From Schlesneria paludicola DSM 18645 (GTDB lineage Bacteria > Planctomycetota > Planctomycetia > Planctomycetales > Planctomycetaceae), in the NCBI RefSeq assembly GCF_000255655.1, contig NZ_JH636435.1:808209-872208 (forward strand): a stretch of 64,000 nt of DNA, in the 5' to 3' direction. The notes below the pieces were generated by a model, which saw only the letters and a program-made list of their open reading frames with translations, did not search any database and was not told the DNA's origin. Both the position numbers and the translations under genes were made by a program. Positions 55,101 through 61,795 of this stretch are shown piece after piece. Position 1 is the first letter of the stretch. Every line of letters begins with the position of its first letter.

Positions 55101-55576
55101 TGGGCCTGGTCATGTGGGATTTGAAAGAGAAAAGGATCCTCTGGGAGGCGTCGAACAACACAACCTCAAGCGTCGCGTTCAGCCCCGACGGAGCGCTGGT
55201 GGCCGTTGCCGGCCATGATCGGATGCTTCAACTTCTAAATGCAACCGATGGCTCCGTGCGATTTCAATCAACAGACCATCAGGGCCCCATCAGTTGTCTC
55301 ACGTTCTCACCCGATAGCCGCGTTCTGGTTTCCGGCACAAATGATGGAACACTGAAATTCTGGCACGTCACGTCCGGCCAAGAGCTATTTGAAATGGCAT
55401 ACCCCGGTTTCGACGTGCAACGACTCGGCTTCACGGATGATGGAAAATTCCTGATCAGCCAACTTATGCCGGCCGACTCCAACGAACCCGTCAAAATCTT
55501 GACCCTTGACGGCTCCGCCATGATCCCAACCTCCGCAGATCAAGACGTCGCTCCGGGTGATCGCGAATTCGACTGA
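52163..55576 (+). CDS. Ser/Thr protein kinase with WD40 propellers
   Basis: A 1137-residue membrane-anchored kinase, starting at the ATG at 52163 (a TTG at 52118 is the only longer alternative). After ~90 residues of a planctomycete N-terminal segment (DARLTEMLLAWDEARIA; DFCRDCPELLPTF) comes the kinase domain: IGRGGMGVVYKSRQ, Lys118 in VAIKTLPG, Asp211 in HRDIKPANILLD, DFG Asp229 and the TAFYMAPEQASGR activation segment. A membrane helix (LIGLTFLSAAAIVTLLV) at about 376-396 is followed by a coiled helix and from about 505 by two groups of WD40 blades (VAFSPNGKDLATAGDDGTIR, LTFSPDSRVLVSGTNDGTLK). The kinase is cytoplasmic and the propellers are predicted outside. Planctomycetes encode many such kinases; the signal is unknown. 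Confidence 0.93.
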   Translation: MDIHPNTLSGDRDARLTEMLLAWDEARIANSSLTPADFCRDCPELLPTFEKCLADLSEFDRQFLARAEVAFADHDGMMVAAQFPVVPGYELIEEIGRGGMGVVYKSRQNSLGRLVAIKTLPGSRWGMSGYADRLRQEAAGLSRVNHPNVVKIIDVVETPEAAAIVLEYVEGESLADRMKRGSISPDDAASIAFELATTMIAVHACGLLHRDIKPANILLDLRGAIKLADFGLVKEAGRVSGLTETGACFGTAFYMAPEQASGRPTDVRTDVYAIGATLYEMLSGRPPFVGVSTLDILEQVQHRDPLALRVLNPKIPRDLETICLRCLEKEPDRRLANAAKLADELDRFRRRLPILSRPIGPFERVRRWCRRRPAVASLIGLTFLSAAAIVTLLVTNNRNLTEYNLDLTHLNQHLKKLIDELDKSASAAKVLQHRAEAHERQTQDALYAADINRAALAWQHDNTRGMITLLDRHLPANGRIDQRGFEWWLLYRRAHRSHVKLLDIGTAQYLLAYTPDQRLMVAAGFDAVVRIFDPSTGIIWKQIATDQLEVNGVAFSPNGKDLATAGDDGTIRIWDLENATERLRLVSHHRKAFQLVYTTDGSQIISCGDDPIIYRLDARTGAEVSTLTGHQRDVQTLVLTDEGQTLVSAGNDRTVRFWNLKTNEQTRLMTSPGEIDTAIPVPDQNLLIMGNSLGFIQTIDLRNAQVISSTKHLDKIGALALHPNRSLLAAGDASGQIRLRRLSATGELSEEGFEPWHAHNKLIYALAWSPDGSKLISAGRDGRVISWSLAAIESAEKSEFELECRRRICLIPHSTSLLVRTPENHLMRWDWMSQSKISESTSEKLYHVATSADGKLFAAVNMHPLDGRTEGITVYQLPANRQHPLDQSPIAYWTCQGDLSNPRISMDGKSVAVSRWYQEVPGQDADHMVWILRLPDSGKRQTPDSDNVPEIRSAERIPVPFAKDSEFSRDGTRLGLITRMGLVMWDLKEKRILWEASNNTTSSVAFSPDGALVAVAGHDRMLQLLNATDGSVRFQSTDHQGPISCLTFSPDSRVLVSGTNDGTLKFWHVTSGQELFEMAYPGFDVQRLGFTDDGKFLISQLMPADSNEPVKILTLDGSAMIPTSADQDVAPGDREFD

Positions 55577-55580
55577 TGGC

Positions 55581-55596
55581 GCTTCGGAACCGAAGC
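55581..55596. terminator. Small hairpin between convergent genes
   Basis: GCTTCGG and CCGAAGC form a 7-bp stem (effectively 6 bp with a 4-base loop) just past the stop of the kinase gene and before that of the Gly-rich gene. A bidirectional terminator is likely but weak. Confidence 0.4.
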
Positions 55597-55604
55597 AGCG
55601 ACGG

Positions 55605-56459
55605 CTACTTCTTTGGCGGATCGCTTTTTTTCGAGTCCCCCTGAACCGACAATGCTTCGTAGAACTGCTTCACCATCTGTTCGTACTTTGGAAGCATTCG
55701 ATCGCTGTAGGTACTCAAGAGCTCTTCGCGCAGATGAGCGGGCAAATGGCCCCAAATATCCATCTCCAGTTTGCGGCGGCGAGCGGCCTCTTCGGCAGCC
55801 TGCTTCTGCGCCGGCGTCATCTTTGATGAATCCGTTCCACTCGCGCCATTCTGGCCACCCATCGGTTCTTCTGAAGGTGCCGCCCCTTGCGGCTGTGCAC
55901 CTGACGCCCCCCCAGAACGTTGCGGACTTCGCATCCGCAGCGACGAACCACGACCACCCCGACGCCCCCCGCGTCCCGCCCCGCCGCCACCTCCGCCTGA
56001 ACTGCTTCCACCACCACCACCACCACCACCGCCGCCTCCGCCGCCATTCGGATTTGGGGGAGGTGGATTCTCGAGCTGATTGATGATGTCCTCCAGGTCC
56101 TTGATGACCTGCTTCTGAAGCGTTTGCGTTTCATCCGCCGTCACGCCATCGTCCAACTTCGCCCCGGCCGACCGCATTCCTTTGACGGCACGATCCATCT
56201 TGTCCACCTTCTCACCCGCCTGTTCAGGCTTCGCTCCCGGCGTGTCGTCGACTTCCCGCAAGAGCTCGTCCCCCAATTTCTCAAGCAGACTGCGCTCCTT
56301 TGGCTTCTCGGCAGGGTCGGACTTCGCCGGCGGTTTTTCTGCTGCGTTCTCTGGCTTGGGTGGTGCGGTTTCATCCGCAGCAAACACCGCCGAAACGGCC
56401 GTGAACAGTGAAATGACGATCAAGGATCGATTGCACCGGTATCTCAATGGAATGCTCAT
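55605..56459 (-). CDS. Secreted Gly-rich protein, partner of the DUF4175-like gene
   Basis: The 284-residue protein starts at the ATG at 56459 and has a signal peptide (SLIVISLFTAVSAVFAADE). A charged Pro/Lys/Glu-rich part, LLEKLGDELLREVDD and a helix (LQKQVIKDLEDIINQLE) precede a glycine-rich block with an uninterrupted 14-Gly run encoded by GGT/GGC-like repeats, then an Arg/Gly segment. The C-terminal part is conserved-looking: EAARRRKLEMDIWGHLPAHL and REELLSTYSDRMLPKYEQMV, ending Lys-rich. It follows the DUF4175-like gene by 76 bases on the same strand, so they are most likely cotranscribed. No function is known. Confidence 0.75.
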   Translation of the reverse strand: MSIPLRYRCNRSLIVISLFTAVSAVFAADETAPPKPENAAEKPPAKSDPAEKPKERSLLEKLGDELLREVDDTPGAKPEQAGEKVDKMDRAVKGMRSAGAKLDDGVTADETQTLQKQVIKDLEDIINQLENPPPPNPNGGGGGGGGGGGGGSSSGGGGGGAGRGGRRGGRGSSLRMRSPQRSGGASGAQPQGAAPSEEPMGGQNGASGTDSSKMTPAQKQAAEEAARRRKLEMDIWGHLPAHLREELLSTYSDRMLPKYEQMVKQFYEALSVQGDSKKSDPPKK

Positions 56460-56535
56460 CAACTCAAATCCGCCGATCTGTTCATCCCGGTTACCGCATC
56501 ACACGAAACGCGGACCATCTTCGCTCGACAAAACA

Positions 56536-59500
56536 TCATTCATTTTTATTCGACGTCTTCTTGGACTGGTCCTGATCCTTCACAGGGTCTGGCTTCGCCT
56601 CAGGGGATTCGTCCCCCTCTTCGCGATCCGGCTGCTGCTGCAAATATTTCACAATCAGGGCGCGGGCAAAGTCCGCCAGTTCCGCCTGTTCGCGTGCCAG
56701 CTCTTCTTTCTCGGCCAACACCGATTCAGGAAGCTTGCCATCCTTGTCACGAAGCTTGTTGAGCAACTCAGTCCGCTCCAGATACTCTTCCTGCAGAGAC
56801 TTGAGCAACTTCAATTGAGCCAGTTGCGGGATGGTGTCGCCGGGCGGCTGAGCCTCTTCGGGTTTGTCTGATTCGGGCTTGGGTTCCTGACTTAAGTCCT
56901 CCGGCTTTTCGGCGCCTTCTGCTGGCTTTTCAGGTTTCTTTTTCTCTTGCTTCAGCACCGCCAGCAAACTGTCGATCTTCCGCAGCCCTTCGTTCTCTAA
57001 CGTCTGCGTCGGTCCCCCCGTCTCCTGTTCTCCCAGGCGATCCGCGGCCAATTTCAATGTTCGAGCCAGTCGCTTCAGCACGAGCGAGAACACCTCGGCC
57101 GAGGCCATCTGTTGCTGCATCTGCTCCGCCGCCACATGCAGCGAACGTTCCGTCTCCGCCAGATCCTTCAGCGTCTTCAACTGTCCACGGCTAAACGAAT
57201 CTCGCTCGCCGCGGGCCTCATCCAGTCGCACCGTTTCGGCGAGCACCGTCTCTTGTCGAGACCGCAGCGATTTCAGCTCATCTTCGATCTTTTCAAGCTG
57301 CTCGAACGCCAGCCGCTCCTGTGCAATCCGCTTTTCAAGTACCAGTTCTCGTTCAACCTGCTCCAGATCCTCGAGCGCTTCGTCCATCGCCTGCGACATC
57401 TCTTCGCCGTCTTCGGCCTCCTGCGCATTCTTCATCATTTCCGTCAAACGCTTTCGAGCTTGATGCGCCGCGTCCGCCGGGCCATGCAGTCGCAGACGCT
57501 CCAGCTTCCGCTCCGCCTTCGCCATTCGCTCTGTCAGCTCTTCTTGCTGCTCCATCAACTGTTTGACTTGTTCCGTTTTCTCCATCGACTCGGGTTGCTT
57601 CGCGAGATCCTGCGCGCGATCCGCCAGATCCTGTTGCTCCTGCCGGATCTGTTGAAACTCTTGCTGCGCTTCCTCGGTTTGCTTCACGAACTGCTCAAGA
57701 TCCTCTTGCGGCTGGCGCTTCATCATCCGCTCAACATCGCGAAGTTCATCCATCGCGCTTTGTTGAGCCTGAGTGGCCGAACCAAGCTTGTTGTCCGCAA
57801 TGTCTTGAGCCGCCTCTTGAAGTTTGCTGGCCGTTTCCTGCTCGTTCAGTTGCTGGCCAACTTCTGACATTCGCTCGGCCGCGTCCTCATCACTCTTCCG
57901 CAACGATTCGGCCGTCTGCTGCAGTTGCTTTCGAAACTGGTCGAGTTGCTCCGACACCTTCAACTGACGTGCGGCGAGCTTGTTCAGCTCTGCCTTCTCC
58001 TGTTTCGTTAGCTCGGCGGCGGATTTGGTCAGCGTATTCTGCGCCATCTCGGCCGCTTCTTTCTGAACCGCTTCCTGCTCAGCAATGACGGAATCCAGAT
58101 CGCGTGACACGTCGCGGCGATCGCGCCATTCCGATAGCGCCTCTTGAAGTTCCTGCAATGTTTCCAGAGCCCGGGTCTGATTCTCTTGTGCTTCGTTCAG
58201 CTCCGCAGTTGTTTGCTCCGAGAGATCCTGCTTCTGATCCCCTCGCGGAGCGGGCTTTGCCTTCGCTACGCCGCTCTGAGCCTCTTGCTTCTGGCCGTCT
58301 TGCGTTTGGTGCTCGTTCTTCTGCGGCTCGCCCTTTTCGCCACCTGCCTCTTTCGAGTCGGAAGGAACCGACGGAGTTGCCGATTCAGCCGTCTGTGATT
58401 CGGCCCCAGCAGGATCACTGGCCCGTGCCGGTTTCTTATCACCCGCCGTAGCGGGTCGAGTCGATTTCTCGGCCGCCGACTTCGTCGCGGAGTTTTCTGT
58501 CTCGGAAATGGATTCCTGCGGTCTTTCCAATGAACCGTCCGGCTTTCGCTGACTCTCGGCCGTCTTTTGAGCCGCCGTCAGCGCCCGCTCTACCGCTGGC
58601 AACTCTTCCTTTTCCAAACGTTCCAGCTCGTTGGCAAGTCGCGCCAAACGCGCTTCGGTCGCTTCGTCGTTCACGCGATTGCCCCGGAACTCGTCAAGCA
58701 ACTTCCGGGCACGTGTCTCGACACCGTCGGCCGCATTCGTCAATCGCGATGCCGTCTGACGCTGATCAAGTTCCGTCCGCTGTAACTGGTCGAGATCCTG
58801 CGATCGGAATTCACCCACGTTTTCTAACTGGGTTTGCAGCTCTCGCGTCTGTTGACGAGCCCGTTGCTGCATTTCGGTCGCTTGCTTCAAATCGTCGTGC
58901 AAGTCACCCACGCGCGAGGCCAGCTCTTTTTGCTTCTCATCGCGCGACACGATGGTGATCGTCCGCGGAATACTCGACCCGATATGCGGCGGACCAATGT
59001 CACAATCATCAGTGGCCTCGCCGCGAAAGACGATTTGCGTTCCCGGCTGCAGACTCAAGTCGCTCATCTTCCAGACGTGCTCGACTTGCTGCTGCTGCGG
59101 ACCAAGCCCAGACGGTTCGCCGACGCCGCTTGCCGCTGGACTGTCCCCTGCGGCCTCCGCAGCCGCCTGCCGTTGATACGTGTACAACGGAATCGTCTTT
59201 GTCGCCTCGTCGTCGCCAATTTGATAGCGAATCTGCACGTCGCGCAATCCCAGATCATCTTTCGCGAGGATCTGAATCGGCAGCTCCGCGTCTGCGGTAA
59301 GCGTGACATCGGTCACGGGCAACTCAATGGTCACGACAGGTACGCCATCGCCAATCCCTCGAAGCTCGTATCGCACCGGCTCATGATCGGTGAATCCGCG
59401 TTCATCCGTCAGTTCAAACCAATAATAATTTGCCGCGGCCTCTTTGATCTCAAAGGTGGCGGCCAACTCATGGCGGCCTGGATCAAGCGGAACATCAACC

Positions 59501-60630
59501 GCCGCCTGCGTACCGACATGGAGAACGGCGGACTTCAGCGGCTTGTCGCTGGTCGCCGTGACTTCGACCTTCGTCCCAATAAGCCCCTGAACGTGCCCAA
59601 CGCCTGGCGGAAGAGTTTCTTTCGTCTGCAACGAATACGCTGGTGGCGTCACCGTGACCTGCAGAGATTCGAGGTTCGGAGGTTGAACGACTTCGATACG
59701 ATAAAAGGGCATCGTTTCATCGTCACCACCACTGACCCGAAACTGCATCTCGCCCCGCGTTGCAATCCAGCTCAATACAGCCGTCTCGTGCGAGCGACCT
59801 TGCTCGTCACGAACGGTCGTTTGCCGTAACGTCTCCCGCGCGACCGGCCCCTCGTCACCCACCCGATACTCAAACCAGACACGCTCCGGCAACTTCCCTT
59901 TGCGATTTTTGACATACAGCTCCAGTGTGTCTCCGCGAGCGATTAAGAAAGGATGATCAGGATCAAACGTCGCCGACGACAGGTCTGCATGCACCAGTTG
60001 CAACTCGACGGCACGCGGCCAGGGGATCGGCGCGAAGGGAAACGCCAGCCGTTGAACCGACGTCACCGCTTCGGCGGGATGCAGAATGACCGTGATCGCC
60101 GTGATCGCCGTGACGACCAGACCCGCAAACGTGAGATTGCGAATCGCACCAGACTCAATCACATCCGCAGGTTCGATCCGCTCCAAATCCTTTAGGGCCT
60201 GCTTGACCACAACCTGCTGAAGTTCGCTGGAACCCAGACGCGAATCCAAGCGGTGTTCAAGAAACTCCACCGCGCTGACCACCCGGTTCTTCAAATCCGG
60301 AAAACGCTTCTCAACGCGCGCGGCAAGAAAAGTCCCGGTCAGTGACACGCGAAGGGGACCGATCAATTGCTTCCATAAGATCCATCCCGCCGCGCCCAAT
60401 AGCCCCAGAGCAAAGACCAACCGCGTGCCCGATTCGTCGAAGTGAACGAACCAATCCAGCATCCCGGTAATCAGCAATCCGCCAAATACGACGACCGCCA
60501 GCGAACAGAGCCCCGAGATCCATGTCAGCAGCCGTACGCGACCCCGCAGATCCGCCAGATGCTCGCTGACGATGACTTCCTCGGTCGAGGCGCTCAGGAC
60601 AGATTTGCGAAACGGGTGAGACCCCGGCAT
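56536..60630 (-). CDS. Very large DUF4175-like membrane/coiled-coil protein
   Basis: The 1364-residue protein is preceded by a textbook CAGGAG site. Two membrane helices near 33-60 and 66-90 and a third at about 168-186 precede beta-rich Ig-like domains (to about residue 560, with PNLESLQVTVTPPAYSLQ and VTIELPVTDVTLTADAELPI). The rest, about 800 residues, is almost all Gln/Glu/Lys/Arg helix with heptads (QQRARQQTRELQTQLENVG; LAEQEAVQ-type repeats), interrupted by a Lys/Glu/Pro/Ser-rich disordered segment near 710-810, and ends in a charged tail. This architecture fits the DUF4175 proteins of planctomycetes. Usually MoxR, DUF58 and BatA-like genes stand nearby; here they do not. The function is unknown. 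Confidence 0.85.
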   Translation of the reverse strand: MPGSHPFRKSVLSASTEEVIVSEHLADLRGRVRLLTWISGLCSLAVVVFGGLLITGMLDWFVHFDESGTRLVFALGLLGAAGWILWKQLIGPLRVSLTGTFLAARVEKRFPDLKNRVVSAVEFLEHRLDSRLGSSELQQVVVKQALKDLERIEPADVIESGAIRNLTFAGLVVTAITAITVILHPAEAVTSVQRLAFPFAPIPWPRAVELQLVHADLSSATFDPDHPFLIARGDTLELYVKNRKGKLPERVWFEYRVGDEGPVARETLRQTTVRDEQGRSHETAVLSWIATRGEMQFRVSGGDDETMPFYRIEVVQPPNLESLQVTVTPPAYSLQTKETLPPGVGHVQGLIGTKVEVTATSDKPLKSAVLHVGTQAAVDVPLDPGRHELAATFEIKEAAANYYWFELTDERGFTDHEPVRYELRGIGDGVPVVTIELPVTDVTLTADAELPIQILAKDDLGLRDVQIRYQIGDDEATKTIPLYTYQRQAAAEAAGDSPAASGVGEPSGLGPQQQQVEHVWKMSDLSLQPGTQIVFRGEATDDCDIGPPHIGSSIPRTITIVSRDEKQKELASRVGDLHDDLKQATEMQQRARQQTRELQTQLENVGEFRSQDLDQLQRTELDQRQTASRLTNAADGVETRARKLLDEFRGNRVNDEATEARLARLANELERLEKEELPAVERALTAAQKTAESQRKPDGSLERPQESISETENSATKSAAEKSTRPATAGDKKPARASDPAGAESQTAESATPSVPSDSKEAGGEKGEPQKNEHQTQDGQKQEAQSGVAKAKPAPRGDQKQDLSEQTTAELNEAQENQTRALETLQELQEALSEWRDRRDVSRDLDSVIAEQEAVQKEAAEMAQNTLTKSAAELTKQEKAELNKLAARQLKVSEQLDQFRKQLQQTAESLRKSDEDAAERMSEVGQQLNEQETASKLQEAAQDIADNKLGSATQAQQSAMDELRDVERMMKRQPQEDLEQFVKQTEEAQQEFQQIRQEQQDLADRAQDLAKQPESMEKTEQVKQLMEQQEELTERMAKAERKLERLRLHGPADAAHQARKRLTEMMKNAQEAEDGEEMSQAMDEALEDLEQVERELVLEKRIAQERLAFEQLEKIEDELKSLRSRQETVLAETVRLDEARGERDSFSRGQLKTLKDLAETERSLHVAAEQMQQQMASAEVFSLVLKRLARTLKLAADRLGEQETGGPTQTLENEGLRKIDSLLAVLKQEKKKPEKPAEGAEKPEDLSQEPKPESDKPEEAQPPGDTIPQLAQLKLLKSLQEEYLERTELLNKLRDKDGKLPESVLAEKEELAREQAELADFARALIVKYLQQQPDREEGDESPEAKPDPVKDQDQSKKTSNKNE

Positions 60631-61026
60631 CAGTAACTCCTGGTTTTGTGCCTACATCACGCGTCGCGGCGCACGCTCGTCGGCAGTCAGAATTGTAGCG
60701 GCTCGATCAAGCGCCTGTAACACCCAAGCTCTCTCGATCTGCAGCCTGCCCGATCCGCTGCCTGTTAGAGCTGCGACGGTCCCCACGGTATGCGCGTCGC
60801 CGTGGCATGGCCGTTCGAATCGAGGCCCCTTCGCCATGACCAGCGACAGGTAAGGGAAGGCCACCAGTTCCGTCAGGGCGGCTCAGATGTTTCCAACTCT
60901 CCCGTTTGTACAGACATCCCAAACAGCGGTTGGCCAGGCTTCAACCCGCTCGAATTTCTGACTTGCCAATCTCGTCACGACGCCTAAAACTTTACAGAAG
61001 AGTCATTTTTTTGTATCATTGGAATC
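60631..61026. other. Divergent promoter region before the TetR gene
   Basis: About 395 bases. A minus-strand frame (60652-60864) ends 22 bases before the DUF4175-like start and translates to a Arg/Ala-rich peptide without family marks; not called. The TetR promoter lies at the right end. Confidence 0.35.
60991..61019 (+). promoter_or_regulatory. Sigma70-like promoter of the TetR gene
   Basis: TTTACA (60991-60996) and TATCAT (61014-61019) are 17 bases apart. The -10 box ends 7 bases before the ATG at 61027, so transcription would begin at or near the start codon, implying a leaderless or almost leaderless mRNA; GGA four bases before the ATG is the only possible ribosome site. Confidence 0.55.
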
Positions 61027-61614
61027 ATGAAACGCACCGCAACCCCCGACCGAATCATCGACTCAGCCTTCCAGACCTTCTCGCAACGAGGCGTCCTCAA
61101 ATCGAGCCTTGAGGACGTGGCGACCGCGGCAGGCCTGACGCGGGTGACGATCTATCGTCATTTTTCAAACAAAGAAGCACTCGTCGCGGCGGTTTGCCAG
61201 CGGATCTTGCGTCCGTTCGCTCACGCCGCCGCCATGGGCCCGACCGTCACGATGAAGCAGTACGACAACTGGCTGCTGGAGTTGCTCAAAGAACTGCGAG
61301 ACTTGCCTGTCTCGCAATTTCTGCCATGCCTGGCCGAAATTCAAAACGCCTTTCCCGACATTCATCGGGAATTCCGACGCCAGCGAGAATCGGCCATCGA
61401 ACAGATTTTCCAGAACGCAATGCGTGTGGTCCGCGAGGCGGGCTACTGGCGTGAGGAACTCAATCCACTGGTCGTTCAAGTCATATTTCGCTCATCGGTC
61501 ATCGGACTGGGAGAAAATCCTCAAATTGTGTCTGCCGACATCAGCTATGAAGAACTGTGCCTGACCGTCATTGATGTGTTCCGCTATGGAACTTTGAAAG
61601 CCGATGCACGATGA
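61027..61614 (+). CDS. TetR/AcrR family transcriptional regulator
   Basis: The 195-residue protein has the TetR N-terminal DNA-binding domain: RIIDSAFQTFSQRGVLKSSL, then EDVATAAGLTRVTIYRHFSN with the recognition helix LTRVTIYRHF. The C-terminal ligand domain (LPVSQFLPCLAEIQNAFPDI, EQIFQNAMRVVREAGYWREE) has no specific ligand signature. It lies 181 bases upstream of the CYP102-type gene in the same direction, the same layout as bm3R1-CYP102A1 of Bacillus megaterium, where the repressor responds to fatty acids; the analogous role here is inference. An ACCCG/CGGGT inverted repeat near 61709-61725 is a possible operator. Confidence 0.9.
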   Translation: MKRTATPDRIIDSAFQTFSQRGVLKSSLEDVATAAGLTRVTIYRHFSNKEALVAAVCQRILRPFAHAAAMGPTVTMKQYDNWLLELLKELRDLPVSQFLPCLAEIQNAFPDIHREFRRQRESAIEQIFQNAMRVVREAGYWREELNPLVVQVIFRSSVIGLGENPQIVSADISYEELCLTVIDVFRYGTLKADAR

Positions 61615-61795
61615 ATCGAGCGTCAATGAGTCGCGTTTCCAACTTGAATTGACCCATCGATCAACGTTCCGCGAGCAGGTCCACATGCCTGTTTGCGCTG
61701 TTCGTGAACCCGTCAGAACCGGGTGACAATGCCCTGTGCAACGCCATACGCATTGACCGCCCATCTCGATCATGACTCCTGCAAGGAACAGAGGG

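Noticed and set aside
57112-57867. Plus-strand 251-residue Leu/Arg-rich frame
   Set aside because: It is antisense to the Gln/Glu-rich coiled coil of the DUF4175-like protein, which produces Leu-rich shadows.
60652-60864. Minus-strand 70-residue frame before the DUF4175-like gene
   Set aside because: Same strand and well placed, but lacks a ribosome site and family marks.
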